The notes beneath the pieces are model-generated. The model searched no databases, had not been told where the DNA came from, and worked only from the letters and a program-made list of their open reading frames with translations. Shown piece after piece: positions 1-9,362 of a stretch of DNA of 64,000 nucleotides. Source of the stretch: Methylohalobius crimeensis 10Ki (GTDB lineage Bacteria; Pseudomonadota; Gammaproteobacteria; Methylococcales; Methylothermaceae); assembly GCF_000421465.1 (NCBI RefSeq), contig NZ_ATXB01000001.1, positions 1,674,001 through 1,738,000 of the forward strand. Direction: 5' to 3'. The translations under genes and the position numbers were made by a program. How positions within the stretch are numbered: position 1 is the first letter of the stretch; each line of letters starts with the position of its first letter.

Positions 1-1214
1 TCGAATCCATCGCCTTCGGCCGGATCGCCGCGCAAACCGCCAAGCAGGTCATCGTGCAGAAGGTGCGCGAAGCGGAGCGGCGCAAAGTCGTGGAAGCGTA
101 TAAGGACCGGGTCGGGCAATTGGTCACCGGAGTGGTCAAACGGACCGAGCGGGGCAACGTTTATTTGGATTTGGGCGAAAACGCGGAAGCCTTGATCCCC
201 CGCGAGGAAACCATTGCTCACGAATCTTTCCGAATCGGGGATCGGGTGCGCGGTTATCTTAAGGAAGTCCGCGAGGAAGGCCGCGGTCCTCAGTTGATCG
301 TCAGCCGCACCGCGCCGGAACTGTTGATCGAGCTGTTCCGGCTGGAAGTGCCGGAAATCGGCGAGGATGTGATCGAAATCAAGGGGGCCGCCCGCGAGCC
401 CGGCGTGCGGGCCAAGCTGGCGGTGAAAAGCAATGACCCGCGCCTGGATCCGATCGGCGCTTGCATCGGCATGCGCGGCTCTCGGGTGCAGGCGGTTTCC
501 AACGAACTCAACGGGGAACGGGTCGATATCATCCTCTGGGATGAAAACGAAGCCCAATTTGTCATCAATGCGATGGCGCCGGCCGATATCGTTTCCATCG
601 TGGTGGACGAGGACGCCCATGCCATGGATATCGCGGTAGCCGACGAAAATCTGTCCCAGGCGATCGGTCGGGGCGGGCAAAACGTGCGCTTGGCGAGCCT
701 GCTGACCGGTTGGGAGCTGAATGTGATGTCGGCATCGGAAATGGAGGAAAAACACCGCTCCGAGTCGGAATTGATCAAACAAAAATTCATGGAGCAACTG
801 GATATCGACGAGGATCTTTCCGATGCGCTCGTCCAGGAAGGATTTACTTCCCTGGAGGAATTGGCCTACGTACCGGCCAAGGAACTGTTGGGGATCGAAG
901 CCTTCGACGAGGAGTTGGTGGACGAGTTGCGCAAGCGTGCCCGCGATGCCTTGCTGTTGAAGGCGATCGCCTCCGAGGAGCAGGCCGATGCCACCCAAGC
1001 GCCGGAACCCGAATTGCTGGCATTGGAAGGCATGAGCGAAGCGCTGGCGCATCAATTGGCGAAAACCGGCGTCGTCTCCGTGGACGATCTGGCCGAAATG
1101 TCGGTGGACGAACTGCGGGAAGTCAATGCCGGTCTGGACGAGGATAAGGCCGCGCAATTGATCATGAAGGCGCGTGAACCGTGGTTCGCGGAGCAAAGTC
1201 AGGCAGGTGAGTAA
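1..1214 (+). CDS. nusA: Transcription termination/antitermination factor NusA (5'-truncated by window edge)
   Basis: NusA binds RNA polymerase and nascent RNA and modulates pausing, termination and antitermination. The reading frame is open from base 3, and the residues before the first in-frame GTG ([19 protein letters not shown]) match the region just before the S1 domain of gammaproteobacterial NusA, so the true start lies outside the window. The visible part holds the S1 domain, the KH region ([20 protein letters not shown], then [13 protein letters not shown]) and two C-terminal helix-hairpin-helix repeats ([15 protein letters not shown] and [15 protein letters not shown]). It is followed after 17 bases by infB, the usual nusA-infB order. 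The C-terminal repeats are of the type found in gamma- and betaproteobacteria. Certain apart from the missing N terminus. Confidence 0.97.
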   Translation, partial: ESIAFGRIAAQTAKQVIVQKVREAERRKVVEAYKDRVGQLVTGVVKRTERGNVYLDLGENAEALIPREETIAHESFRIGDRVRGYLKEVREEGRGPQLIVSRTAPELLIELFRLEVPEIGEDVIEIKGAAREPGVRAKLAVKSNDPRLDPIGACIGMRGSRVQAVSNELNGERVDIILWDENEAQFVINAMAPADIVSIVVDEDAHAMDIAVADENLSQAIGRGGQNVRLASLLTGWELNVMSASEMEEKHRSESELIKQKFMEQLDIDEDLSDALVQEGFTSLEELAYVPAKELLGIEAFDEELVDELRKRARDALLLKAIASEEQADATQAPEPELLALEGMSEALAHQLAKTGVVSVDDLAEMSVDELREVNAGLDEDKAAQLIMKAREPWFAEQSQAGE

Positions 1215-1231
1215 AAAGGGGGTGAGAATAT

Positions 1232-3760
1232 ATGAGTGAAGTGACCGTTAGACAATTGGCCGATACCATCGGTATTCCACCGGAACGCCTGCTGAGTCAA
1301 TTGACCGAAGCCGGCCTGCCTAAAAGCGATGCCAATGATATTTTGAACGATGACGAAAAGGTGCGCTTATTGGCGTATCTGCGCCAGAGTCACGGCAAGG
1401 GCGACACGGATGAAACCGCGGAACCGCGCCGGGTGACGCTGAAGCGCCGGGAAGTCAAAGAGCTTCGTCAAGGTCGGGTACCGGGGCGCGGAACCAAGAC
1501 CGTCAGCGTGGAGGTGCGCAAACGCCGCACCTATGTCAAGCGCAGCGCGGTCAGCGGCTTGACGCCGGAGCAGGTGGAGGCGGAAAAGGCCCGCCAGGCA
1601 TTGGAGGAGCAACGCCGCCAGGAGGCCCTGGAAGAAGACAAACGCCGCGAGGAAGCCGAAGCCGCCCGTCGCGCCGAGGAAGACAAGCGCCGCGAGGAAG
1701 AGTTGCGTCGTCGACAGGAAGCCGAGGAGCAGGTCCGCCGCGAAGCGGAGGAGGCGGCGCGCCGCGAGGAAAAAGCGGCCAAAGAGGCGGCTGAGGTCGA
1801 AGCCAAGGAAAAAGCGCCCGTCGAGACGGCGCCTCCCGCGGAAAAGCCGGCGCCTTCCCGCAAAGCCCGGGAAGAGAAAAAGGCGAAGAAAAAGGAACGC
1901 CCCGAACGCAAAAAGCTGGAGGCTTCGGAGAAGGTATTGGCCGCCAAGGCGCGCCGCAAGAAAAAGGCGAAGGCCGAAAAGCCGCGTCCGCCGGTCACTC
2001 AAACGGTACGCGAGGTGGCGGTCCCCGAATCGATCACCGTTTCCGATCTGGCCCAACGCATGGCGGTCAAAGCCACCGAAGTGATCAAGCAGTTGATGAA
2101 ACTGGGCATCATGGCGACCATCAACCAGGATCTCGATCAGGAAACGGCGGCGATCATCGTCGAGGAAATGGGGCATAAGGTCAAATTGCAAAGTCCCGAG
2201 GATCTGGAAGGGGATCTTCTGTCCCGGGCGACCGTTTCCTTGTCCAAGGAGAAAAGCCGGTCGCCGGTGGTGACCATCATGGGACACGTGGATCACGGCA
2301 AGACCTCCCTATTGGACTATATTCGCCGGACTCGAGTGGCGGCCGGAGAAGCCGGCGGGATTACCCAGCATATCGGCGCTTATCAGGTAAAGGCCGATCA
2401 CGGTCGGATTACCTTCCTGGACACGCCCGGCCACGCCGCTTTCACCGCGATGCGGGCCCGCGGCGCCCAGGCGACCGATATTGTCGTGTTGGTGGTGGCC
2501 GCCGACGACGGCGTGATGCCGCAGACCAAGGAAGCGGTGGAGCACGCCCGCGCGGCGGGGGTGCCGCTGGTGGTGGCCGTCAATAAGATCGATAAGCCGG
2601 ATACCGACCCCGATCGGATCAAAAATGAATTGTCGGCCCTGAAAGTGGTGCCGGAAGAATGGGGCGGGGATACCCAGTTTGTTCCGGTGTCGGCGATGAC
2701 CGGTCAGGGGATCGATCACCTGCTGGAAGCGATTTTATTGCAATCCGAATTGTTGGAGCTGAAAGCGCCGACCAAGGGCAGTGCGCGCGGGGTGGTATTG
2801 GAATCCCGGTTGGATCGGGGGCGCGGGCCGGTGGCCGACGTCTTGGTACAGGCCGGTACCTTGAATAAGGGCGACATGGTGCTGTGCGGCGAACATTACG
2901 GCAGGATTCGGGCGATGTTCGACGAGCACGGTCGTCAGGTCAAGGAGGCGGGACCGTCGGCGCCGGTGGAAATCCTGGGGCTTTCCGGGGTACCCAACGC
3001 GGGGGACGAATTGACCGCGATGGAAGATGAAAAAATCGCCAGAGAAATCGCCGAATTGCGCACCGAGAAGAGCCGCTCCAAAAAACTGGCGGCACAACAA
3101 GCGACCAAGTTGGAACAGGTGTTCTCGCGGATGGAAGAAGGCGAGGCGGTGGATCTCAACCTGGTCATCAAGGCCGATGTGCAGGGAAGCCTGGAGGCCT
3201 TGCGCGATTCTCTCGCCAAGTTGTCCACCGAGAAAGTGCAAGTCCGGGTGATTTCCGGCGGCGTCGGCGGGATCAACGAGGGCGACGTCAACCTGGCCTT
3301 GGCTTCCGAGGCGATTATCATCGGCTTCAATGTTCGCGCCGATGCCGGCGGTCGCAAGCTGGCCGAGGAACGAGGGGTGGAAATCCGCTATTACAGCGTG
3401 ATTTACGACGTCATCGACGACGTCAAGAAATCCATCAAGGGGATGTTGGCGCCGGAGATGAAGGAACGGATCGTCGGCTTGGCCGAGGTGCGCCAGGTCT
3501 TCCGTCATCCCAAACTGGGCCAGATTGCCGGCTGCATGGTCAAGGAAGGTTTCGTGCGTCGCAATCTCCCGATCCGCGTGTTGCGCGACAATGTGGTGAT
3601 CTACGAAGGTCATTTGGAGTCCCTGCGCCGCTTCAAGGACGACGTCGCCGAGGTCAAGGCCGGCATGGAATGCGGGATCGGCGTCAAGAACTACAACGAC
3701 GTCCGGGAAGGCGATCAGATCGAGGTCTACGAGCGGGTGGAAGTGGAGGCCGAAGGCTGA
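1232..3760 (+). CDS. infB: Translation initiation factor IF-2
   Basis: IF-2 is the GTPase that brings initiator fMet-tRNA to the 30S subunit and promotes subunit joining. The 842 residues show an N-terminal IF2_N domain (about 1-55), a long charged Ala/Glu/Lys/Arg-rich linker (about 125-240), a second IF2_N domain (about 265-320) and the G domain, with G1 GHVDHGKTS near residue 351, DTPGH near 397 and NKID near 450. Beta-barrel and C-terminal tRNA-binding domains follow. The start ATG is preceded by a strong Shine-Dalgarno sequence (AGGGGGTGA). In E. coli, internal starts give shorter IF2 forms; that cannot be judged here. It is co-transcribed with nusA and rbfA. Confidence 0.98.
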   Translation: MSEVTVRQLADTIGIPPERLLSQLTEAGLPKSDANDILNDDEKVRLLAYLRQSHGKGDTDETAEPRRVTLKRREVKELRQGRVPGRGTKTVSVEVRKRRTYVKRSAVSGLTPEQVEAEKARQALEEQRRQEALEEDKRREEAEAARRAEEDKRREEELRRRQEAEEQVRREAEEAARREEKAAKEAAEVEAKEKAPVETAPPAEKPAPSRKAREEKKAKKKERPERKKLEASEKVLAAKARRKKKAKAEKPRPPVTQTVREVAVPESITVSDLAQRMAVKATEVIKQLMKLGIMATINQDLDQETAAIIVEEMGHKVKLQSPEDLEGDLLSRATVSLSKEKSRSPVVTIMGHVDHGKTSLLDYIRRTRVAAGEAGGITQHIGAYQVKADHGRITFLDTPGHAAFTAMRARGAQATDIVVLVVAADDGVMPQTKEAVEHARAAGVPLVVAVNKIDKPDTDPDRIKNELSALKVVPEEWGGDTQFVPVSAMTGQGIDHLLEAILLQSELLELKAPTKGSARGVVLESRLDRGRGPVADVLVQAGTLNKGDMVLCGEHYGRIRAMFDEHGRQVKEAGPSAPVEILGLSGVPNAGDELTAMEDEKIAREIAELRTEKSRSKKLAAQQATKLEQVFSRMEEGEAVDLNLVIKADVQGSLEALRDSLAKLSTEKVQVRVISGGVGGINEGDVNLALASEAIIIGFNVRADAGGRKLAEERGVEIRYYSVIYDVIDDVKKSIKGMLAPEMKERIVGLAEVRQVFRHPKLGQIAGCMVKEGFVRRNLPIRVLRDNVVIYEGHLESLRRFKDDVAEVKAGMECGIGVKNYNDVREGDQIEVYERVEVEAEG

Positions 3761-3763
3761 ACC

Positions 3764-4162
3764 ATGACCAAAGAATATGAGCGCGCTCGGCGGGTGGCTT
3801 CGCAGCTGCAAAGAGAATTGGCGGTGCTCATCCGCGACGAGCTCAAGGATCCGCGCCTGGGGTGGGTGACTGTGGACGACGTGGACGTGAGTCGGGATTT
3901 ATCGGTGGCCAAGATTTATGTCAGTACGCTCGAAGAGAGTCAACTGGAAGCGACCCTCGAGGCGCTCAAGTCTGCGGCGCCTTTCTTGCGTCGGGAATTG
4001 GGCAAAGTCCTGCGGCTGCGTTTCATTCCGGAATTGCGTTTTTATCGAGATACCGCGATCGAAAGCGGCTTGAGAATGACGCGCTTATTGGATCGAATTG
4101 CCGAGCAAGAGGGGAGGAAAGATTCGAAGCCGACCGGCTCTGAAGGAGAATCGGATGAGTAA
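3764..4162 (+). CDS. rbfA: 30S ribosome-binding factor RbfA
   Basis: RbfA is a small KH-fold protein that binds the immature 30S subunit and helps 16S rRNA 5'-end maturation. The 132-residue product carries the family hallmarks: the N-terminal RVASQLQRELAVLIRDELKDPR, VTVDDVDVSRDLSVAKIYVS in the middle, and LRFIPELRFYRDTAIE near the end. It starts 3 bases after the infB stop and its last 8 bases overlap truB, so translation is probably coupled. The acidic, disordered C terminus is typical. The family assignment is secure. Confidence 0.97.
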   Translation: MTKEYERARRVASQLQRELAVLIRDELKDPRLGWVTVDDVDVSRDLSVAKIYVSTLEESQLEATLEALKSAAPFLRRELGKVLRLRFIPELRFYRDTAIESGLRMTRLLDRIAEQEGRKDSKPTGSEGESDE

Positions 4163-5108
4163 GCAACCCAGACGCCGCCGGGGAGACGATATCCACGGCA
4201 TTTTGCTTTTAGACAAACCGCAGGGAGTGACCTCCAATCATGCCCTGCAGAAGGTCAAACGCTTGCTCGGTGCCCGCAAGGCGGGGCACACCGGCAGCCT
4301 GGATCCGGTCGCTTCGGGACTTTTGCCGATTTGTCTCGGCGAGGCGACCAAAATTTCGCCGTTTCTGCTGGGCAGCGACAAGCGTTATCGGGTGACGGTT
4401 CGCTTGGGAGCGGCGACCGCGACCGGCGATGTGGAAGGAGAGATTACCGACCGCCGTCCCGTGCCGGCTCTGAATGAACCGACGATTGAACCGGCTTTGG
4501 CGCGCTTCCGGGGAGAAATCGATCAGATTCCGCCCATGTATTCGGCGCTCAAGCAGGGCGGCAAGCGTCTCTACGATTTGGCCCGGCAGGGGATCGAAGT
4601 GGAACGCCCGCCACGGCGAGTGGCCATCCACTCGCTTGAGTTATTGGAGTTCGGTTCGGATTTTCTCAAGTTGGAAATTTTTTGCTCCAAGGGAACGTTC
4701 ATCCGGACATTGGCCGAGGACATCGGCAAGGAACTCGGCACCGCCGGGCATGTGGAGGCATTGCGAAGGACGCGGGTGGGGGATTTCGTCATCGATGACG
4801 CCGTCACCCTGGATCGGCTGACGGCAATGTCCTTGGAGGAGCGCCGCCGGTTGTTGCTTCCCATCGATCGGGCGGTGCTTGCGTTTCCTTCGGTCAGTCT
4901 TTCCGATGATATGGCCTTTTACGTCATGCGGGGGCAGCCGGTCATGATTCCCAAACTTAAGGCGCAGGGATGCGTTCGCCTGTATAATCGGGAGGGAACC
5001 TTTCTGGGCGTGGGCGAAGTACTCGATGATGGTCGGGTTGCGCCTCGCCGCTTGTTCAAACTGGTCTTCTCGAGGCCGAATCGAAACGCTACGGAACAAA
5101 CCGCGTAG
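4155..5108 (+). CDS. truB: tRNA pseudouridine(55) synthase TruB
   Basis: TruB converts U55 in the T-loop of tRNAs to pseudouridine and acts as a tRNA chaperone. The catalytic motif GHTGSLDPVASGLLPI is present near residues 40-55, with the catalytic Asp in SLDP. RYRVTVRLGAATATGDVEGE and FICSKGTFIRTLAEDIG-like segments follow in the family order, and there is a C-terminal PUA-like domain. I chose the ATG at 4155 (MSKQPRRRRG) because AAGGAGAA precedes it at 4143-4150. The frame is open further upstream to 4098, but that part lies inside rbfA. The start overlaps the rbfA end by 8 bases. The 317-residue length is normal. Confidence 0.97.
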   Translation: MSKQPRRRRGDDIHGILLLDKPQGVTSNHALQKVKRLLGARKAGHTGSLDPVASGLLPICLGEATKISPFLLGSDKRYRVTVRLGAATATGDVEGEITDRRPVPALNEPTIEPALARFRGEIDQIPPMYSALKQGGKRLYDLARQGIEVERPPRRVAIHSLELLEFGSDFLKLEIFCSKGTFIRTLAEDIGKELGTAGHVEALRRTRVGDFVIDDAVTLDRLTAMSLEERRRLLLPIDRAVLAFPSVSLSDDMAFYVMRGQPVMIPKLKAQGCVRLYNREGTFLGVGEVLDDGRVAPRRLFKLVFSRPNRNATEQTA

Positions 5109-5148
5109 CTGAAAATTTTCAACCATCAGTCTATCAGGAGTGACAACC

Positions 5149-5418
5149 ATGCCTTTGAGCGCTGAAGAAAAACGCCAGATCATGCAGGATTATCAACGCG
5201 GCGAAGGGGACACCGGCTCCCCCGAGGTGCAGGTGGCCTTGCTGACCGCCCGGATCACGCAATTGACCCCTCATTTCCAGCAGCATAAAAAAGACGTCCA
5301 TTCTCGCCGTGGCTTGTTGCGGTTGGTCAATCAGCGGCGCAAGCTTCTGAGTTATCTCAAACGCAAAGACATCGAACGCTATCGCAATCTAATCGAACGT
5401 CTAGGACTACGTAAGTAA
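5149..5418 (+). CDS. rpsO: 30S ribosomal protein S15
   Basis: Primary 16S rRNA-binding protein of the 30S platform. The 89 residues align end to end with E. coli S15, including [28 protein letters not shown], and [17 protein letters not shown]. The start is the ATG at 5149 with ATCAGGAG a few bases upstream. An in-frame ATG at 5140 exists but would add three residues not found in the family. It lies between truB and pnp, the classical gammaproteobacterial arrangement in which S15 autoregulates and is cut apart from pnp mRNA. Confidence 0.98.
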   Translation: MPLSAEEKRQIMQDYQRGEGDTGSPEVQVALLTARITQLTPHFQQHKKDVHSRRGLLRLVNQRRKLLSYLKRKDIERYRNLIERLGLRK

Positions 5419-5455
5419 TATTCCCGATGAAACATTATCAGGACAGAGAATTTTT

Positions 5456-5471
5456 ACGCACTTTAGTGCGT
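5456..5471 (+). promoter_or_regulatory. Stem-loop in the rpsO-pnp intergenic leader
   Basis: A perfect 6-bp hairpin (ACGCAC, loop TTTA, GTGCGT) preceded by five T residues lies 29 bases before the pnp start. In E. coli the pnp leader contains a hairpin cut by RNase III and used by PNPase for autoregulation. By position this element could play the same role, but sequence conservation is not evident, and it is shorter than the E. coli structure. Confidence 0.35.
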
Positions 5472-5500
5472 CCGCAGGGTGGCGTGCAGGGAGGTACGGC

Positions 5501-7591
5501 ATGAACGCAATTCGTAAAGCATTCCAATACGGTGACCATGAGGTCGTTCTGGAAACCGGCGAAATCGCCCGTCAGGCCGACGGCGCGGTGCTGGTTCAGA
5601 TGGACGGCACGGTGGTGCTGGTCACGGTGGTGGGAGCAAAGGAAGCGGCCTCAGGCACCGATTTTTTTCCCCTCACCGTCAACTACCAGGAAAAATCCTA
5701 TGCCGCCGGACGCATTCCCGGCGGCTTTTTCAAACGCGAAGGTCGACCTTCGGAAAAGGAGACCTTGACTTCGCGCCTCATCGACCGCCCCATCCGTCCC
5801 TTGTTTCCGGACGGATTCCATAACGAGGTTCAAGTCATCGCCACGGTGCTGTCTTCCAATCCCGAAGTGGATGGGGACATTCCCGCGCTGATCGGTGCGT
5901 CGGCCGCCTTGTCGGTTGCCGGTTTGCCCTTCCAGGGGCCCATCGGGGCGGCGCGGGTCGGGTATCGGGACGGCCGATATCTGCTCAATCCCACCGCCAC
6001 TGAACTCGCTGATTCGCAACTCGATTTGGTGGTAGCCGGTACCGAGCATGCGGTCATCATGGTGGAATCGGAGGCCAAGGAGTTGCCCGAGGACGTCATG
6101 CTGGATGCGGTTCTGTTCGGCCACGAACAGATGCAGACCGCCATCGAGGCGATCAAGGAATTGACCGCCGAGGTCAATCCCAGCGTTTGGGAATGGACCG
6201 CTCCGGAGACCGATGCCGAGTTGGAGGAAAAAGTGTCCGCCCAAGCTCGGGAAGGATTGCTGGAGGCCTATCGGGTTCGGGAAAAGAAAGCCCGCTCCCA
6301 AACGCTCAAGGAAATTCGCAGCGCGGTGATCGAGGCATTGACCGAGGACGAGCAATACACGCCGCTTGAGGTCAAATCCGTGTTGGAGACCCTGGAAAAG
6401 AAAATGGTCCGCGGAAGAATCCTCAGCGACGGCGATCGCATCGACGGGCGGGGCTTGGAAGACATTCGGCCGATCAGCATTCGGCCCGGCGTCCTGCCGC
6501 GCACGCACGGATCGGCCCTGTTTACCCGCGGCGAAACCCAGGCCATGGTGATCGCCACCCTGGGAACCGGACGGGACGCCCAGTTGATCGACGCCATCGA
6601 AGGGGAGTATTTGGAATCTTTCTTGCTCCACTATAATTTCCCGCCCTTCTGCGTGGGAGAGACGGGCTTCGTGGGGGCGCCCAAACGCCGCGAGATCGGT
6701 CACGGTCGACTGGCCAAACGGGCGCTGGTGGCGGTGATGCCCACCGAGGATGAATTTCCCTACGTGATCCGCGTGGTGTCGGAAATCACCGAGTCCAACG
6801 GTTCCAGCTCCATGGCCAGCGTCTGCGGCACCAGCCTGGCGCTCATGGATGCGGGGGTCCCCATCAAGGCGCCGGTGGCGGGGATCGCCATGGGGCTGAT
6901 CAAGGAAGACGATCGGTACGCGGTCCTGTCCGACATCATGGGCGACGAGGATCACCTGGGCGATATGGACTTCAAAGTGGCGGGTACCGACAGCGGGGTG
7001 ACCGCGCTGCAGATGGATATCAAGATCGAAGGGATTACCCCCGAGATCATGCGTACCGCGCTGGAACAGGCCAAGACCGGACGTTTCCATATTCTCGGCA
7101 AGATGAACGAAGTCCTGCCGTCGCACCGCGAGGAAATGTCCGACTATGCGCCGCGCATCACCACCTTCCGGATCGACCCGAACAAGATCCGCGACGTGAT
7201 CGGCAAGGGCGGCGCCACCATCCGCAGCATCACCGAAGAGACCGGCGTCAGCATCGACATCAGCGACGACGGGATGGTCAAGATCGCATCCGTGGATAAG
7301 AGCGCCAGCGAAGAAGCGCGGCGCCGGATCGAGGAAATCATCGCCGACGTGGAGGTGGGCAAGGAATACGAAGGCAAGGTGGTCCGGATCATGGATTTCG
7401 GCGCCTTCGTCAATATCTTGCCGGGCCGGGACGGCCTTCTGCATATTTCCCAGATCACCGACCGGCGCTTGGAAAACGTCCGCGATGTCCTCAAGGAAGG
7501 CGACGTGGTCCGGGTCAAGGTACTCGAAATCGATCGCCAGGGAAGGGTGAGATTGAGCAAAAAAGGCGTCAAACAGGCGTCCGAGGACTGA
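5501..7591 (+). CDS. pnp: Polyribonucleotide nucleotidyltransferase (PNPase)
   Basis: Phosphorolytic 3'-5' exoribonuclease and polymerase of the RNA degradosome. The 696 residues show two RNase PH domains (about 10-140 and 310-540; the second contains [13 protein letters not shown] and [15 protein letters not shown]), an alpha-helical linker, a KH domain ([17 protein letters not shown] near 566) and an S1 domain ([26 protein letters not shown] read in two parts, near 625-650) ending in the usual RVRLSKKG. Length is normal. A GGAGGT Shine-Dalgarno sequence precedes the ATG. An intrinsic terminator follows the stop, closing the operon. Confidence 0.98.
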   Translation: MNAIRKAFQYGDHEVVLETGEIARQADGAVLVQMDGTVVLVTVVGAKEAASGTDFFPLTVNYQEKSYAAGRIPGGFFKREGRPSEKETLTSRLIDRPIRPLFPDGFHNEVQVIATVLSSNPEVDGDIPALIGASAALSVAGLPFQGPIGAARVGYRDGRYLLNPTATELADSQLDLVVAGTEHAVIMVESEAKELPEDVMLDAVLFGHEQMQTAIEAIKELTAEVNPSVWEWTAPETDAELEEKVSAQAREGLLEAYRVREKKARSQTLKEIRSAVIEALTEDEQYTPLEVKSVLETLEKKMVRGRILSDGDRIDGRGLEDIRPISIRPGVLPRTHGSALFTRGETQAMVIATLGTGRDAQLIDAIEGEYLESFLLHYNFPPFCVGETGFVGAPKRREIGHGRLAKRALVAVMPTEDEFPYVIRVVSEITESNGSSSMASVCGTSLALMDAGVPIKAPVAGIAMGLIKEDDRYAVLSDIMGDEDHLGDMDFKVAGTDSGVTALQMDIKIEGITPEIMRTALEQAKTGRFHILGKMNEVLPSHREEMSDYAPRITTFRIDPNKIRDVIGKGGATIRSITEETGVSIDISDDGMVKIASVDKSASEEARRRIEEIIADVEVGKEYEGKVVRIMDFGAFVNILPGRDGLLHISQITDRRLENVRDVLKEGDVVRVKVLEIDRQGRVRLSKKGVKQASED

Positions 7592-7602
7592 CCGGAAATA
7601 TT

Positions 7603-7632
7603 AAAAAAGCAGGCAGGGAAGCCTGCTTTTTT
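7603..7632 (+). terminator. Intrinsic terminator after pnp
   Basis: AAAAAAGCAGGC, loop AGGGAA, GCCTGCTTTTTT form a perfect 12-bp inverted repeat with a GC-rich core and a T tract, 11 bases past the pnp stop. The flanking A and T tracts mean it could work in both directions. Confidence 0.92.
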
Positions 7633-7649
7633 ATTTAAAGGAGCGCGAC

Positions 7650-7943
7650 ATGCGACCCTTACCCGATGGCCTTGTCTGCTACAAGAAAACCCCGGAATTT
7701 ACCGAACAAACCATGCCGCCCGGATTGACCCGTTCTCATCGAACGGCTGCCGGGGTGTGGGGCGTCATTCGGGTACGGGAAGGCACCCTTAAATACCGGA
7801 TTTTGCCGGACCCGGTGGAAGGCGCCGGTAAACCGGAGGAGCATCTGCTCGATCCGGACCGTCCCGGCGTCATTGAACCGGAGGTGCCCCACGAAGTGGA
7901 AGCTATGGGCCCGGTTCGGTTTCAGGTGGAGTTTTATCGCTGA
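7650..7943 (+). CDS. DUF1971 (TehB/YeaR-like) domain protein
   Basis: A 97-residue cupin-like protein of the DUF1971 family, also found in E. coli YeaR and as the N-terminal part of some tellurite-resistance TehB proteins. Family features seen are LPDGLVCYKKTPEFTEQTMPPGL near the N terminus, GVWGVIRVREGTLKY in the middle and IEPEVPHEVEAMGPVRFQVEFYR at the end. GGAGCG lies before the ATG. Function is unknown; relatives are linked to nitrite or tellurite stress. It stands just after the pnp terminator and its 3' end overlaps the convergent DUF488 gene by about 40 bases. Confidence 0.85.
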   Translation: MRPLPDGLVCYKKTPEFTEQTMPPGLTRSHRTAAGVWGVIRVREGTLKYRILPDPVEGAGKPEEHLLDPDRPGVIEPEVPHEVEAMGPVRFQVEFYR

Positions 7944-8292
7944 GGCGCGACTCCAGGAACGCTTTCAGCGCAGCCGCGTTGTTGCGGTCGGTATCCTTGG
8001 CGGCGTAAACCAGAGTTACGGCGCCTTTTTCCAAGGCGTTCAATAGCGGGCGCCAGCTTTCCGGATTGTGCTCGAGTTCGTCGAAATATTTCTTTTGGAA
8101 AGCTTCCCATCTGTCGGGATCGTGCCCGAACCATCGCCGAAGCGCGGCGGAGGGGGCGGCTTCCTTGATCCAGCTCGTCAATTGCAATGCCTCCTTGCGT
8201 TTTCCCCGCGGCCACAGGCGGTCCACTAGATAGCGCGCGCCGTCTTCCTCGGTCGGGGGATCATAAGCGCGTTTGATGCGGAGCGGATGCAT
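7903..8292 (-). CDS. DUF488 family protein (YeaO-like)
   Basis: A 129-residue protein of the DUF488 family. Signature segments are IKRAYDPPTEEDGARYLVDR, LWPRGKRKE and the C-terminal TLVYAAKDTDRNNAAALKAF, with a WIKEAAPS-type centre. Biochemical function is unknown. I chose the ATG at 8292 (MHPLRIKRAY) because the family begins there. The frame extends upstream to 8361, and those 23 residues look like untranslated leader. The gene converges with the DUF1971 gene and shares about 40 bp with its 3' end. Confidence 0.85.
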   Translation of the reverse strand: MHPLRIKRAYDPPTEEDGARYLVDRLWPRGKRKEALQLTSWIKEAAPSAALRRWFGHDPDRWEAFQKKYFDELEHNPESWRPLLNALEKGAVTLVYAAKDTDRNNAAALKAFLESRLSDKTPPETEPGP

Positions 8293-8449
8293 ATGTATTT
8301 CCCATTCACGCCAATTTTTTAAATATACCATCGGCGCGGAATTTTCATTGATGAATCGCAATGACGTCTTTTATCGTTTTGGATTGAATATAAGGTGAGA
8401 AACCTGATTGATCATTGTATTTCCAGGGATTAACTGGCAGGCAAAACGA

Positions 8450-8767
8450 ATGGCATATAGCGAAAACAAGATTCAGGCCGTATGGGAAAAGGGCCGGGTA
8501 ACCCCGGATCGGGATCCGACCGAATGGCGTCAGGATCAATGCGGTGCGTGGCTCAACCGGCATCAATATAATTCGGAATTGGAATACGGTTGGAGGATCG
8601 AGAACGTGGAAGCCGGAGGCGGAGACGTTGGGGACAACTTGTATCCCTTTCATTGGAAGAATACCTTCGACATCGAAAACGGTAAGCCGAAGTGTCTGGT
8701 GACGGCCGACCGCACCGATTTGGCGCCCGGTCAGCATGTCGATCAACCGCGTAATGCCAATGTCTGA
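8450..8767 (+). CDS. Small protein resembling an HNH-endonuclease domain with altered catalytic residues
   Basis: 105 residues from the ATG at 8450. The order TEWRQDQCGAWLNRHQYN, then EYGWRIENV, then GGGDVGDNLYPFHWKN follows the layout of small bacterial HNH-like proteins, where one normally reads YGWEIDH, a glycine-rich segment, then NLRPLHWKNN. Here the catalytic Asp-His pair is replaced by Glu-Asn (IENV), so nuclease activity is doubtful. Flanking genes are hypothetical, and the opposite strand is open over the same stretch but lacks any recognisable feature. Function unknown. Confidence 0.6.
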   Translation: MAYSENKIQAVWEKGRVTPDRDPTEWRQDQCGAWLNRHQYNSELEYGWRIENVEAGGGDVGDNLYPFHWKNTFDIENGKPKCLVTADRTDLAPGQHVDQPRNANV

Positions 8768-8851
8768 GGGGCGTGTTTGGAAGAGGACGAAGCCGCTGAG
8801 ATCGACGGCTGAGACGGGAAATTTTGTGATGGTTCTGTGAGGGAGTGAAAA

Positions 8852-9352
8852 ATGAGTGGAAAAGAAGGTGATGTCGGAAAGCAAGGTCGGCGGGATCGCT
8901 TGATCAAGGAGCGGATCCACGATCCTTACATGACGCGCAGCAAGCCGGCCGAGCCCAGTGTGTGCAAGGAATGCGGCGTGGTATTCAGCGGCGGAAGGTG
9001 GCAATGGCAATCCACTCCGCCGTCCGGTATCCATGACACCGTATGCCCGGCGTGCCTGCGCGTCCATGATAAAGTGCCGGCGGGGTTCTTAACCTTGGGC
9101 GGGGAGTTTTTCCATGCCCATCGGGATGAAATCCTCCATCTGGTCCACAATAAGGTGGAAGAACAGAAAGCCCAACATCCCATGAAACGCTTGATGGCTA
9201 TCGAGGATCAGGATGGCGAGACGGTGATCACCTTTACCGATATCCATCTTCCGCGCGGCGTGGGCGAGGCGATCGAGCGTGCCTACGAGGGGGAGTTGGA
9301 AATCCAGTACACCGATGAAGCCGGACTCTTGCGTGTGTATTGGCGGCGTTGA
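8852..9352 (+). CDS. BCAM0308-family zinc-ribbon-like protein
   Basis: 166 residues. A basic N terminus is followed by two CxxC pairs (CKECG near residue 38 and CPACL near 67) that would bind a metal, as in the BCAM0308 family of proteobacterial proteins with a ribbon like that of NMD3. The C-terminal half contains an FTDIHLPRGVGEAIERAYEGEL segment. A strong Shine-Dalgarno sequence (GAGGGAGTG) lies before the ATG. Function is not known. It converges with the protease gene downstream, only 10 bases away. Confidence 0.75.
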   Translation: MSGKEGDVGKQGRRDRLIKERIHDPYMTRSKPAEPSVCKECGVVFSGGRWQWQSTPPSGIHDTVCPACLRVHDKVPAGFLTLGGEFFHAHRDEILHLVHNKVEEQKAQHPMKRLMAIEDQDGETVITFTDIHLPRGVGEAIERAYEGELEIQYTDEAGLLRVYWRR

Positions 9353-9362
9353 GGAGACGTGT

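Noticed and set aside
5651-7444. Very long minus-strand frame opposite pnp
   Set aside because: It is His/Gly/Asp-rich antisense of PNPase and has no independent support; long shadows are common in GC-rich genes.
8345-9067. A 240-codon minus-strand frame
   Set aside because: It has no motif or ribosome site and covers two plus-strand genes that do have family features.
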